In this document: piece by piece, positions 1-9,303 of the stretch
Numbering within the stretch: the first letter of the stretch is position 1
Layout of the letters: each line of letters opens with the position of its first letter
Source: CAYFLR01 sp964343805
Lineage (GTDB): Bacteria > Bdellovibrionota_B > Oligoflexia > CAYFLR01
Assembly: GCA_964343805.1 (NCBI GenBank)
Contig: CAYFLR010000024.1
Location: forward strand, 16,779-80,778
Direction of reading: 5' to 3'
Length of the DNA stretch: 64,000 nt
Program-made: the position numbers and the translations under genes
Notes under the pieces: model-generated
What the model saw: only the letters and a program-made list of their open reading frames with translations
Database searches by the model: none
Told to the model about the DNA's origin: nothing

Positions 1-974
1 TGCCGGTTCCCTTCTAGACCAGCTTTAAAATACCAAAAAGCAGCCTTTTCATAGTCCTTATGGAAGGGAACAGTGCCTTGCTCATAAAAAGCACCTAATT
101 CAAACTGAGCAAAGGAGTACCCCCCCTCTGCAGACTTCTCAAGATATCTCATAGCCTCTTCAATTGAGCTATTTTTATAATATAAAAACAACTGAAACTG
201 AGCCCGATGACTGTTCGTTTGCTCATCCACTCTCTTTAAAAAAGTTTCCACCTTGGCTGGGTTAGCAGGAACCCCCAGCCCCTCTTGATAGATTTTAACC
301 AGGGCAAAGGCGGCTTTTTCAAAACTGGCCTTCTCAGCTTCAGCATAAAAACGAGGAGAGCCAGCTACCGCTTTTTCATACCATTTGATGGCATTTGGAG
401 TACTCGCCTCTATACCCAAACCATTAAAACTCATATCACCTAAGTAGGTATAGGCTGGTAAGAACTCTTTTTCTGCAAGTTCTTGTAATGTCCGATAGGC
501 TTCAGAATGATACCCCTTTCGAACCAAAGATTCAGCTTGATGAAATGCTTTCAAATCAAACTCGTAAGGTTTTAGAAAAAAGTGTTGAAAGCTTAAAAAG
601 CCAACTACGAAAAGGATGGGCAAAATAATAACTGTATTGATAGCCCATCGGCTCACTTTTTTAAATGGGGTGGGAGCCAGAGGAGTTTCTTTTTTAACTT
701 CATCTAATTCAAGATCTCCCTTCTCTTCTAGAACCACCTCTCCTGGTTCATCAAACTCGGCCAGAACCTTTTTCGCTTCCGCCAAATTGTCCTGACTCAC
801 ATGAAGTTTTATGCCCTCTACAATAGGTGATAGGAAGGGGTTAATTGATGTTATATTCTCATCATTTAGAAAGCAGGGAATTCCAGCTTCTTCCAGTGCA
901 TGTTTTACCAAGTTAGCCTGAGGAGAGGAGGAAAAAGAGGCTAAGGTTACTAAATTTTGACCATCCTTACTCAT
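1..974 (-). CDS. DUF2007 / Sel1-repeat membrane protein, 3' part cut off
   Basis: The reading frame is open from an ATG at 974 to the window edge, so the C-terminus is missing. Residues 1-65 resemble a DUF2007 'putative signal transducing' domain (LVTLASFSSSPQANLVKHAL, then a helix and AGIPCFLND). An acidic linker and one membrane segment (about 120-140) follow, then Sel1-like TPR repeats (AYTYLGDMSFNGLG, KWYEKAVAGS, AQFELGAFYEQG). The start overlaps the stop of the upstream lipoprotein gene as ATGA, so the two are co-transcribed. Sel1 repeats bind protein partners; the partner is unknown. The domain calls are by eye. Confidence 0.75.
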   Translation of the reverse strand, partial: MSKDGQNLVTLASFSSSPQANLVKHALEEAGIPCFLNDENITSINPFLSPIVEGIKLHVSQDNLAEAKKVLAEFDEPGEVVLEEKGDLELDEVKKETPLAPTPFKKVSRWAINTVIILPILFVVGFLSFQHFFLKPYEFDLKAFHQAESLVRKGYHSEAYRTLQELAEKEFLPAYTYLGDMSFNGLGIEASTPNAIKWYEKAVAGSPRFYAEAEKASFEKAAFALVKIYQEGLGVPANPAKVETFLKRVDEQTNSHRAQFQLFLYYKNSSIEEAMRYLEKSAEGGYSFAQFELGAFYEQGTVPFHKDYEKAAFWYFKAGLEGNR

Positions 975-1345
975 AGATTCTCCTCAGTATAATAGGTACC
1001 CTGTTCTTCGTTGCAAACAGTTTTTAACGCCTTGGCCGTCTCTGTCGTAAAAGCATAACTCCGAATGGAAAGTCGCTTTTTAACCCACTCACAGCGGGCC
1101 ATCTGCCCTCTGGTTTCACAGGCTTTAAATGACCATATCCCAGCCGTTTTTCGATCATCTTCGCAGGTGGCCTTGGCCATGGCTATTTTATCATTATCAT
1201 AGGTATGAAATTGATACTCCGCACAAGAACGCACACTCTTTGCCTTATCTGCATACCAACGGCATTTGTAAATATAAGTTGTGCTTCTTTGCATACAAGA
1301 ATATAAAATGGATCCGCTAATGAATAATAAGATAATTAAGCGCAT
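971..1345 (-). CDS. small Cys-rich lipoprotein
   Basis: A 124-residue protein with a hydrophobic leader ending in a lipobox-like ILYSC (Cys17), so probably lipidated after signal peptidase II cleavage. The mature part has five further Cys residues in a basic/aromatic context, which could form disulfides in the periplasm. A strong AGGAGG precedes the ATG. It overlaps the downstream Sel1-repeat gene by ATGA and is divergent from the helicase gene. I do not recognise the family. Confidence 0.7.
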   Translation of the reverse strand: MRLIILLFISGSILYSCMQRSTTYIYKCRWYADKAKSVRSCAEYQFHTYDNDKIAMAKATCEDDRKTAGIWSFKACETRGQMARCEWVKKRLSIRSYAFTTETAKALKTVCNEEQGTYYTEENL

Positions 1346-1390
1346 GGAATACCTCCTAATATATAGTTTATATCATGGAAGAGATGAGAA

Positions 1391-3388
1391 TTGAACTCAA
1401 ACAGTCTTTTAAATAAATTTGTACAAAGCTTTCAAAAAGCCATTCAAATGGAAATGGAAGCGATGCAAGAACGGTTAGGATCCTTTGAGATATCACTCAA
1501 TCAAGGTATAAAGGATCAGAACCCATCCAAAAACGGTCTTCACAAATATCACTTTTCACTTCCTTATCCTGAGCCGAAACTCTTTGCAGGAACCCAAGCC
1601 ACAATTAAAGAGCACGGCAATAAAATTCTAGTGACGGTGACCGAGGTAGAAGATCTTAACCTCACCCTCACTACAAGTACCTTGATAGATCTTTCCCTAT
1701 CTCAACCTAAATTATATATTTACCCTTGGTTTATCTATAAAGAATTGATTGACCAATTGGAGAACCTTCTCTCTTCAAAGGATCATTTTATTGATCATAG
1801 TCTAAGACTCTTTGGCAAACTTCCCATAAATACTTCAAACTCCACTACTATAAAGAACAAACAACTCAACAAAGATCAATGTCAAGCCATAGAGAGTGCA
1901 TTCAAAAATAACCTTTGCTTTATCTGGGGACCTCCAGGAACTGGAAAAACCACCACCTTAGCTCACCTCCTAATCGAGTTGTTTAAAACTAAGCAGAGCA
2001 TCCTCTTAACCTCTCACACCAATGCGGCAATAGATCAAGCGCTGGCAAGTATTTATAAAATAGGCGGATACCAAGAAGGAGTTGTGAGAATAGGTCATAC
2101 TGATGCCAATACTTACGGCATGGGATTCAAAGAGATAAAACACCACATTCAAGAGCAGCACTCCGCTACTTTGGGCGATTTGGATTCCCGACTTAATAAA
2201 AATCAGGGAGTGCTTCAAGTTGCTTATGAACTCATCAATCAAATCAGAGAGAAAAATCAAAGTAATCAAATGTCTCTCTTTGAAGAAGCCAAGACAAAAC
2301 CTTTAAGCGAACTTAAACTCTCTCAAATCTTTGGTTCCAGACGGGCTAAAAAGTTACTCGCAGGTTCAATCTCAGTACAAAAAGAGGCGCTGAGTCATCG
2401 CTATGATCGACTTAAATACCAAGCCGAGTTAATGCGAAAAAGGATAGCCGCCATAAAGTTAAGTATTAAAGAAAAAATAGCTCAGATAATTCCTGAGGCC
2501 AAGCTGCTCATAGCTACTATGACCCATATGTACATTCAACCAGGGCTCAAAGATTTACGTTTTGATACTGTCATAATTGAAGAGGCAGGGATGGCCATCC
2601 TCCCTTCTTTATTTTTTACTGCGAGCCTTGCTAAAAACAAAGTTATTGTGATTGGAGATCCCAAACAGCTTCCTCCTGTAGTTCAGTCCAACCAAGATTA
2701 CGTCCATAAAGCCATGGGGCGCAGCATTTTCCATATTGCCAATCCAGATCTAGCAAATGCTCCTAATCTGGCTATGTTACAAACTCAGTATCGAATGCAC
2801 CCCACCATATGCCATTTAGTGAGTGACCTTTTTTATGATGGTAAGTTAGAAAGTGAAACCCTTTCCAAGAACTTAGAGCATCTGGCCAGTTCTCCCCCTG
2901 AAGCGGGAAACCCTCTGGTACTTATGGACACAAAAGGAAAAACTACCTGTCAAAGTAGTCCGAGCGGATCTCGCTCCAACTCAGAAAATGGAAAGCTTTG
3001 TATTGATTTAGTTCAACTAATTATAAATTTTGATCCAGAGATAGAAGTTGGAATAATTACTCCCTATGTGGAGCAGGCTAAAAATATCAACCATCTACTC
3101 AAAAAACATCCCCACCTGCATACCCAAGTGGAGTGCAGCACAGTCCACCGCTTTCAAGGGAATGAAAAAGATATCATTGTCATTGATACGGTGGATAGCA
3201 TGCCTTTACCTCCTGGCAAACTCTTAACCGAAGGAGCCTTTCCCAGGGTAGCCCCTAATTTAATCAATGTCAGTATCTCAAGAGCCAAAGGAAAGTTGAT
3301 TTTACTTGCAGATGTAAATTACTTTGCGTCTAAAGCAATGCATTCAACCTTGAACCAAGTTCTACAGTACATGCTAAAAAATCGGTAA
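1391..3388 (+). CDS. superfamily 1B DNA/RNA helicase (Upf1/IGHMBP2-like)
   Basis: A 665-residue protein with the SF1 motifs in order: Walker A GPPGTGKTTT (about 180), motif Ia LLTSHTNAAIDQAL, motif II VIIEEAGMA (EEAG in place of DEAA/DEAS), motif III GDPKQLPPVV, motif IV QYRMHP, motif V STVHRFQGNEKD and motif VI NVSISRAKGK. This is the Upf1/IGHMBP2/SMUBP-2 type, an ATP-driven 5'-3' translocase on RNA or ssDNA. The start is taken as TTG at 1391, downstream of GGAAGAGATGAG; the next in-frame ATG is 19 codons further. The long insert between motifs Ia and II (about 230-360) is helical and charged, as in related bacterial proteins. Its specific role is unknown. Confidence 0.85.
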   Translation: MNSNSLLNKFVQSFQKAIQMEMEAMQERLGSFEISLNQGIKDQNPSKNGLHKYHFSLPYPEPKLFAGTQATIKEHGNKILVTVTEVEDLNLTLTTSTLIDLSLSQPKLYIYPWFIYKELIDQLENLLSSKDHFIDHSLRLFGKLPINTSNSTTIKNKQLNKDQCQAIESAFKNNLCFIWGPPGTGKTTTLAHLLIELFKTKQSILLTSHTNAAIDQALASIYKIGGYQEGVVRIGHTDANTYGMGFKEIKHHIQEQHSATLGDLDSRLNKNQGVLQVAYELINQIREKNQSNQMSLFEEAKTKPLSELKLSQIFGSRRAKKLLAGSISVQKEALSHRYDRLKYQAELMRKRIAAIKLSIKEKIAQIIPEAKLLIATMTHMYIQPGLKDLRFDTVIIEEAGMAILPSLFFTASLAKNKVIVIGDPKQLPPVVQSNQDYVHKAMGRSIFHIANPDLANAPNLAMLQTQYRMHPTICHLVSDLFYDGKLESETLSKNLEHLASSPPEAGNPLVLMDTKGKTTCQSSPSGSRSNSENGKLCIDLVQLIINFDPEIEVGIITPYVEQAKNINHLLKKHPHLHTQVECSTVHRFQGNEKDIIVIDTVDSMPLPPGKLLTEGAFPRVAPNLINVSISRAKGKLILLADVNYFASKAMHSTLNQVLQYMLKNR

Positions 3389-3486
3389 AGTTCTGATATA
3401 AAAAAAAAAAAAACACTTAAAGTTTGATTTTCCTTATCCGAGAAAAGGATGCTAGCTTTTTAATTTTCTATTTTGCAGGAGGTGTT

Positions 3487-5814
3487 ATGAAAAGTTATCT
3501 TATGTTGCTCACTTTATTACTGGCTTTCTTTATAGCTTGTAATGACAATTCAACCACTTCTTCTGACACTCCGAAAGCGGATAAAGAAGAGAAGAAAACA
3601 GATGAGGATAAAGACGAAGAAAAGGAAGAGAAAAAAGATAAAACCGAGAAAGTGGTGGATGTGGGAGGCGAAAAGAAAGTTATTAATACTGACGTCAAAG
3701 CCATGCCACTTGTTTCCGCTCTTTCCATTGCTTCCCCAGTAAAAAGTAACACTCGGAATGCCTCGCTGGTGATTACCGAAGCGGTGAAATCTGCTGATGG
3801 TTTTATGAAAAAAGTGATGGAAGCCTACACTCAAGATGTGGATTCAGTAGAAGCAGTAAAAATTGCAGATAAGGATGAAAACTGCTTTACCTTCTTAGAA
3901 GACCCCATCTCAGAGCAAGGCTATTATTACTATCAAGACACCCTCTGTGGTGAGTACCTCTGGTCCTTTGATTATGTTTCTGACAAAGGCGAAGTCTCTT
4001 GTTTTAAAGGGGACCTCAGAATGAGAATCGATGAGGCCAACTATCAGCTTAAGAAATCTAGAGAGCTGTTAGAAGCTATGAAGTGTATGATCTCTAAACA
4101 GGATACTAACTTCAAAAAGGCCGGTGACAAAATCGATCTCAAAGGTGACATCCAAGCCCAGGTGGATGAAGTGCTCGATGAGGATTCCTATTCTTATACC
4201 ACCATGGCCAATTTAGTTAAAAATGGCAATGACAATACCGCCGGGTATGGGTACCATGATACTTATGAACAATGTGTCTATCAATGTGATACCGAAATCT
4301 TATATGAAGATCCTGATCTGGATCTATACACCACTCCCTATGAGAGATGCCTCAATATCTGTGACGTTTCTTACCTTGATTACGGCAGTTATAACGGCAA
4401 TATGAACAGTGATATGGTCTATGACAGCTACTGGGATCATCAAGACTACTACTACTCCAGCGGTTATGATGACTACGATGATATCTGGGATATTTACAAT
4501 GATCCTGATTTTGACTACGGATTTGATTGGGGCGATTACACTATTGAATCCAAGGTTAAGAAGGCTTACATTGAAAGACTTCCCAACGATATTTTCCGCG
4601 ATGGTGATGAAAAAATCAGCACCTTTGGCGAAAAGTATGCTCCCAAACTGGTGGTTAGTGAAGAAGAGAAAAAGAGAACCGTGCGCCGTTTTAAAAGTGT
4701 GCTAGAAGTGGTCATCACTTATAAATCCAATGGCTATTACTTAGAAGAGACTTATTCATTAGAAGCCACCACGGGTTTCACAGGTTTCCACACTCCGGAC
4801 AATCTAGCTGATGATGTATCTTCTGGAAACATTGTACTTTGGCAAACATTTGCTTCAGCAGATTCTAGCAACACTTCCATGGTGGAAAGTGAATACCGGG
4901 TAGTGAAAGTAAAAAGAGATGCAAATAAAACCCACAAGCAGAGTAAAGCCAAAGTGGAGACCAAAGGAATTGATGAAATTGTAATGGCAAGGATCTCTCG
5001 AATTGATTCTCAAGACTATCATGAAGAGAATTGGGAAATTGATGATTGGGGTAATGTTTATCCGGTGGGAGGATACACCGATTATTATCAAGACCTAAAT
5101 GACATTTACTTTGTAAAGAAAGCCAATGGCAGTGGTAATATTAACTTCACCACCAACTCCTACAATCAGTTTTATGGAGAATACAGTGAATACAAAGAGA
5201 TTCGTGATGGAACCTGGGAAAAAGATGGATCCGGTTGTATGACCCTCACAATTGAAGCCGAGGACACCTATGCTGAATTCTTTGGGGATTTCTCAGAAGA
5301 GAAACAAAAAGAGTGTTGGGACAAAGATGGCTTAGTAACCCTGACCCAACAATCCGGGTACTTATCCCGTCCAACTTACAATCCCTATGATGAAGATATC
5401 GTCTATCCTGAATTTTATGGTGAAATTCCAGATGAAGAGGGATACTACGAGTATAATGGCCATGATTGGGCAGACGACGGCTATTGGGATGTAGAGATGG
5501 AATACGAATGGGACTGGGAGTATTTTGAGCCCGATTGGAGAGCTCCTGATTATGATTCTTATGATTTCTGGTTTAGATACTGTGATCAAACTCCTGTAGG
5601 CAATGTAGAGCCAGATCCAGGATACTGCCATGGAATGCCAGGATATGAATATCTTGAGGAAGATTATTATTATGATGTCCATGGATACGTAAGCGAAGAT
5701 GATTATGATTACTACTATTGCGGTGAGTGGGATGATGAATGTAGTGTCTCTGAAGCCACTGGCGTTAAGAGTGTAAGCCATTCCAGTAGTTCTTCTTCCA
5801 GTGACGATCTTTAA
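3487..5814 (+). CDS. large Tyr/Asp/Glu-rich lipoprotein
   Basis: A 775-residue protein starting at the ATG at 3487, which has AGGAGGTGTT directly upstream; an earlier in-frame ATG at 3424 would bury the signal peptide. The leader ends with the lipobox FFIAC, so it is probably membrane-anchored. A Lys/Glu-rich spacer (residues 30-65) is followed by a domain with several Cys, then stretches very rich in Tyr, Asp and Glu (for example DYYYSSGYDDYDDIWD), and a Ser run near the C-terminus. Such density of acidic and aromatic side chains suggests a surface protein that binds cations or polymers, but no family is recognised. A hairpin terminator follows directly. Confidence 0.8.
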   Translation: MKSYLMLLTLLLAFFIACNDNSTTSSDTPKADKEEKKTDEDKDEEKEEKKDKTEKVVDVGGEKKVINTDVKAMPLVSALSIASPVKSNTRNASLVITEAVKSADGFMKKVMEAYTQDVDSVEAVKIADKDENCFTFLEDPISEQGYYYYQDTLCGEYLWSFDYVSDKGEVSCFKGDLRMRIDEANYQLKKSRELLEAMKCMISKQDTNFKKAGDKIDLKGDIQAQVDEVLDEDSYSYTTMANLVKNGNDNTAGYGYHDTYEQCVYQCDTEILYEDPDLDLYTTPYERCLNICDVSYLDYGSYNGNMNSDMVYDSYWDHQDYYYSSGYDDYDDIWDIYNDPDFDYGFDWGDYTIESKVKKAYIERLPNDIFRDGDEKISTFGEKYAPKLVVSEEEKKRTVRRFKSVLEVVITYKSNGYYLEETYSLEATTGFTGFHTPDNLADDVSSGNIVLWQTFASADSSNTSMVESEYRVVKVKRDANKTHKQSKAKVETKGIDEIVMARISRIDSQDYHEENWEIDDWGNVYPVGGYTDYYQDLNDIYFVKKANGSGNINFTTNSYNQFYGEYSEYKEIRDGTWEKDGSGCMTLTIEAEDTYAEFFGDFSEEKQKECWDKDGLVTLTQQSGYLSRPTYNPYDEDIVYPEFYGEIPDEEGYYEYNGHDWADDGYWDVEMEYEWDWEYFEPDWRAPDYDSYDFWFRYCDQTPVGNVEPDPGYCHGMPGYEYLEEDYYYDVHGYVSEDDYDYYYCGEWDDECSVSEATGVKSVSHSSSSSSSDDL

Positions 5815-5824
5815 CTAATTGATT

Positions 5825-5852
5825 AGGAGGGAGAAATCCCTCCTTTCTTTTT
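5825..5852 (+). terminator. rho-independent terminator of the acidic lipoprotein gene
   Basis: An 8-bp perfect stem, AGGAGGGA / TCCCTCCT, with a GAAA tetraloop is followed by TTCTTTTTC. It lies 10 bases after the stop codon at 5814. Confidence 0.8.
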
Positions 5853-6002
5853 CTTTGTACGCGGAGAATTGGTGTTTTCTACTCGCTGTTATCTATAAAT
5901 AGGGCTATCCCTTTGATTTCAGAATTTTACCCATCTGCTTCATAAACAAATAATAGTTATAAGGGGTTGAAACAATTTAACACCAATATTCCGCTCACAA
6001 AG
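5853..6002. mobile_element. 150-bp MITE-like element sharing the IS terminal repeats
   Basis: The left end CTTTGTACGCGGAGAATTGG and the inverted right end (6002 downward) CTTTGTGAGCGGAATATTGG match at 20 of 24 positions over the full 24-bp ends. Both also match the ends of the insertion sequence at 7830-9117. There is no open reading frame inside. This is the expected structure of a non-autonomous element mobilised by that transposase. I see no clear target-site duplication. Confidence 0.65.
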
Positions 6003-6005
6003 TTT

Positions 6006-6884
6006 TCATATCCCTATTTTTTTTAATAAATCAAATAGTTCCATGAGTTCGGGATCACTCTTTCTCTTTTTTAAAAGGCAGCACCAGAGTTCATTTTGAT
6101 AATTTAAACAGTCGGGAAACATATTAATCAACTTTCCTTGAGTAAGATGATCCTCAACCAAATGTTTGGGGACCACCGCCCCACTGGGATTGGTTAGAAC
6201 ATAGTTAATGATACCTTCTATTCCTTCAATGAAAGCTAGATTCTCTACTTTAAAATCACTGGTTTTCAGTTGATCGTAATTCCTTTCTTTCCAGGTGCTA
6301 AACAAACGGTTCTCTTCACTCATATCAGCCATAGGCAAAGTTAACCCTTGAGTAAGGCCTTCTGGATTCAGACGGTGATTTATGACTAAAATCATTTGAT
6401 CCTTATGAATACAAAATGAATCTACTTCCCGCTCAGAAAGAGGGGTCGAAACCAAAGCGAGATCCACCTTTCCACTTTTTAATAAGGGATTACTAAGATG
6501 CGAATTCCCATAGTTAAAATTGAAGTTGATAGGCCAATTCAAGGATTTTTTTATCTTTTCAGTTTTAGATATAAAAACATGGTTTATAAAAGCGTAGGGA
6601 CCCACGATAGACACTTTACGAACAGCTTCTCCTTCAGTCACTTTTTTGATCTCTGATTCCAAAGAGGCCATTGGATTTGCGATGGCCTGATAAAAACTTT
6701 TTCCTACTGGGGTTAAATTGAAAGAGTTATTCACTTTGTGTACTAACTTAAGCCCGAGCTCATCTTGCAATATTTTCATTTGTTGACTCACAGCTGATTG
6801 AGTCACATACAATTGCTTTGCTGCCATACTGAATGACTTTTTTTCCGCCAGAGTTTTAAAAATCTTCAATCGATTCAAATCCAT
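6006..6884 (-). CDS. LysR-family transcriptional regulator
   Basis: A 292-residue protein with an N-terminal winged HTH typical of LysR (MDLNRLKIFKTLAEKKSFSM, then QLYVTQSAVSQQMKILQDEL) and a C-terminal periplasmic-binding-like effector domain (about 90-290). It is divergently transcribed from the secreted phosphoesterase gene at 6981, a common arrangement for a LysR regulator and its target; the 96-bp space between them is AT-rich. The effector is unknown. The pair sits between a MITE and an IS with related ends. Confidence 0.85.
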   Translation of the reverse strand: MDLNRLKIFKTLAEKKSFSMAAKQLYVTQSAVSQQMKILQDELGLKLVHKVNNSFNLTPVGKSFYQAIANPMASLESEIKKVTEGEAVRKVSIVGPYAFINHVFISKTEKIKKSLNWPINFNFNYGNSHLSNPLLKSGKVDLALVSTPLSEREVDSFCIHKDQMILVINHRLNPEGLTQGLTLPMADMSEENRLFSTWKERNYDQLKTSDFKVENLAFIEGIEGIINYVLTNPSGAVVPKHLVEDHLTQGKLINMFPDCLNYQNELWCCLLKKRKSDPELMELFDLLKKIGI

Positions 6885-6980
6885 AAGTTTCTCTTAAAAT
6901 ATTTTTAAATTTAATTAATTTGACTAATACAACATCTCACTTTATTTTCACCCATAAAGCAATCAAAAAGGAGAATAAAT

Positions 6981-7835
6981 ATGGTTAAAATTTTGGGAAT
7001 AATCTTGCTCATTAACCTAGGGGTTATACCTCTCTTACAGGCCAGAAATATCACGATCACAACCTTCAATATAAAACTCTACGGAATTGGAGGAGAGTGG
7101 GCTGGAACTCCCGAAGATGAATATCGTGATCCTTGGTTACAAGAGTTCCTAGGTCAAGTGGGGTTCAATTCAGATGTGATTCTTTTTCAAGAAATTGTGG
7201 ATGTGAACCGACTACAAAACCTCATGGGAACTAACTATAACTGCCTTTCCTACTTCCATCCCAGACCGAAACACCAGAAAGTCGCACTCTGCCATAAAAC
7301 CACTTTTGGCTTTGTCAAAGAAGTAATTGATGACAATTTCATAATAGAAGAAGTGGCACTCGGAAAATACCGTCCGGCCTTGTGGGGAGTATTAACTGAT
7401 AACAAAAAGATTCCACTTATGCATATTGTTGGAGTTCATCTCAAAGCCCGACCGAGTAGTGCAGCCAAAAGAGATAAGCAAATGGAAATAATAAGTAAAA
7501 AGATCGGTGAATTGAATGACCAACTACCAATCATAGTCCTAGGGGACTTTAACTCATTTGATCAAACAGGGGATGAGCAAATGATCCAAGAGTGGTTACG
7601 ACCTCACTCTCTTATCCCCATGGAGATCGAGGGAAATAACACCTATATAACCTGGCAGTATCAAAATAAATTTGATCACATTTTTGCATCAGAAAGCCTC
7701 ACTCCAATCCGACCAGTTCAAATTTCAGGTCCATGCAATAACGAAACTTTAAAGGGAATTCGTTTCAATGATGTGCCCTTCTATAATCGTTTTATTTCTG
7801 ACCACTGCCCCCTTAGCATCTCCTTTATTCTTTGA
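6981..7835 (+). CDS. secreted endonuclease/exonuclease/phosphatase (DNase I fold) protein
   Basis: A 284-residue protein with a signal peptide (hydrophobic residues 4-20, cleavage near LLQA) and EEP-superfamily motifs: TTFNIKLYG, ILFQEIVD (catalytic Glu), VGVHLKAR, VLGDFNSF (Asp/Asn pair), FDHIFAS and SDHCPLSISF (the Asp-His pair). The fold hydrolyses phosphodiesters (DNA, RNA, phospholipids or phosphoinositides) using a divalent metal. Export implies an extracellular or periplasmic substrate, perhaps extracellular DNA. GGAG lies upstream of the ATG. The stop codon lies inside the left terminal repeat of the downstream IS, so the last residues could have been altered by the insertion. Confidence 0.85.
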   Translation: MVKILGIILLINLGVIPLLQARNITITTFNIKLYGIGGEWAGTPEDEYRDPWLQEFLGQVGFNSDVILFQEIVDVNRLQNLMGTNYNCLSYFHPRPKHQKVALCHKTTFGFVKEVIDDNFIIEEVALGKYRPALWGVLTDNKKIPLMHIVGVHLKARPSSAAKRDKQMEIISKKIGELNDQLPIIVLGDFNSFDQTGDEQMIQEWLRPHSLIPMEIEGNNTYITWQYQNKFDHIFASESLTPIRPVQISGPCNNETLKGIRFNDVPFYNRFISDHCPLSISFIL

Positions 7836-9117
7836 GCGCGGAGAAATGGTGTCATGTTTTTAAATCCCCTTGTAGGGTTTTACACACATCTGAGGATACT
7901 TATTTTGCCTCTTGTAATATGTGAGCCATTCGGAAGAAAGTTTGACTCGCTGAATGCTTTTACGACAAGAAAAGAAACTCTTAAAGTCAAGTAGCCGATC
8001 GGTGAGTTTTAGATACATTGCAGGTGACATAGTATTACTCTTTGGATCTCTCTTGTGCTTCTTGGTAAATTTCGGCCTAAAAAAGTTTTTGTAGGTGGAA
8101 TAGAGCATGAATTTGTCAATCATTCCGAAATGGTGTTTGGCAAAACTGATGGTTTCCCTTTTAAAAACCGCTAGATTCTGCCTCGTAAGCATGTCCATAT
8201 GATTGACTGCAAAGAGAGGATTATTGAAATTACGATATTGGGTAGATGATGTTGTCTGATGCTTGATAGCTCCCTTTAAATCTATGTTAACCGTTTTTTT
8301 ATACTGATAATGCTTATCAGAGCATACATGAAGAAAGCTATCTTTTGGAACTTGATCTAACAGTCTTCTAAAGAGCAGGGTGGTATTAGTTCTAATAGCA
8401 TGACTAGGATATTTACCATACTTTTTTTCCAACCATTTTTTCTTTTTAAGTTGATGTTTGGACATTCTCCCCTTTCTGTTCATTGGAGCAAAGCCAAAAT
8501 CATACATAAATAGACTCTTTTTACCAATGGCGTGATTAATATTATTTATGTCATATTGGCTCTTAGCAAAGTTTTCAAGGCCATCGTAAACAATAGGTTC
8601 TTTTAATACCAAATCTTTGGTGTAATGAGCATGCTCGAGGTAACACCACCTTGACATCTTAGAGATCCTACCCCTTACCATAGACTCTGAAATTCCTAAT
8701 CTCCGAGCAATCTCTCTATTTGATAGCCCAGTAACAAGACTTATAAAAATGGATTCATTCAGACCTTTTTTATGTTCCCAGTACTCCAAAGAAAAAAAAT
8801 GCTCGCTGAATTTCTTGCCACAACCTTTACAAACCAACCGTTGAACCTTTCCCCCATTTTTTGGTTTGTAAAAACCCGATTTATGAAACCAATTTCCTTC
8901 TGGGTTGAGGTGATTTTTACATTCTATGTTAGGACAGTACATCATATTAATGGTTATCAGCAAAAACCGGGCCATTAATTGATTTCCCATAAACATTCAT
9001 TATCACAAGGGTTAGTACCAATGTATGACTAAATTAAAACGTATCAAAGGTGTCCTAATATGAGACAGGTCGTCCAAAAATTGAACTTAAGTTGACACCA
9101 TTTTTCCCCTCACAAAG
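7830..9117. mobile_element. complete insertion sequence (about 1.29 kb) with 24-bp terminal inverted repeats
   Basis: The left end CTTTGAGCGCGGAGAAATGG and the inverted right end CTTTGTGAGGGGAAAAATGG match at 20 of 24 positions over the full 24-bp ends, which close with GTGTC. A single transposase gene lies between them on the minus strand. The ends match the MITE at 5853-6002 equally well. I could not identify a target duplication, and the family name is not certain. Confidence 0.75.
7860..8996 (-). CDS. IS transposase with zinc ribbon and HTH (IS1/IS1595-like layout)
   Basis: The protein is up to 378 residues, but the likely functional start is the methionine pair just before YCPNIECKNH (ATG at 8945), since the preceding residues look non-coding and lack a ribosome site. 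The N-terminus has a Cys4 zinc ribbon (CPNIEC ... CKGCGKKF), then a helix-turn-helix (SNREIARRLGISESMVRGRI). Candidate catalytic acids occur at VYDGLENF and HVCSDKH, followed by a basic C-terminus. Zinc ribbon plus HTH plus DDE core is the layout of IS1- and IS1595-type transposases. The frame is intact, so the element may be active. Confidence 0.7.
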   Translation of the reverse strand: MFMGNQLMARFLLITINMMYCPNIECKNHLNPEGNWFHKSGFYKPKNGGKVQRLVCKGCGKKFSEHFFSLEYWEHKKGLNESIFISLVTGLSNREIARRLGISESMVRGRISKMSRWCYLEHAHYTKDLVLKEPIVYDGLENFAKSQYDINNINHAIGKKSLFMYDFGFAPMNRKGRMSKHQLKKKKWLEKKYGKYPSHAIRTNTTLLFRRLLDQVPKDSFLHVCSDKHYQYKKTVNIDLKGAIKHQTTSSTQYRNFNNPLFAVNHMDMLTRQNLAVFKRETISFAKHHFGMIDKFMLYSTYKNFFRPKFTKKHKRDPKSNTMSPAMYLKLTDRLLDFKSFFSCRKSIQRVKLSSEWLTYYKRQNKYPQMCVKPYKGI

Positions 9118-9194
9118 AAACTGTAATTACACTAATTTATTTTTTACCATTTACAAAATCACACCCCGATTCTTAGTATTTTCAAATATTTACC

Positions 9195-9221
9195 TTGACT
9201 TTTTTGTCCAGTTATTATAAA
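9195..9221 (+). promoter_or_regulatory. possible sigma70 promoter of the DEAD-box helicase gene
   Basis: TTGACT at 9195-9200 and TATAAA at 9216-9221 are separated by 15 bases, short of the 17 optimum. They lie about 85 bases upstream of the helicase start and just outside the right end of the IS. Confidence 0.35.
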
Positions 9222-9303
9222 AGACCTCTATTCATCGTCGGATTGAGCCGTATCACTGTTCCATTTGGCAAAGTATCTTCACCCTTGAAACCATAGGACA
9301 AGC

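Noticed and set aside
5362..5781. 139-codon minus-strand frame in the Tyr/Asp/Glu lipoprotein gene
   Set aside because: The opposite strand of GAT/TAT codons gives Ile-rich shadow frames; no ribosome site.
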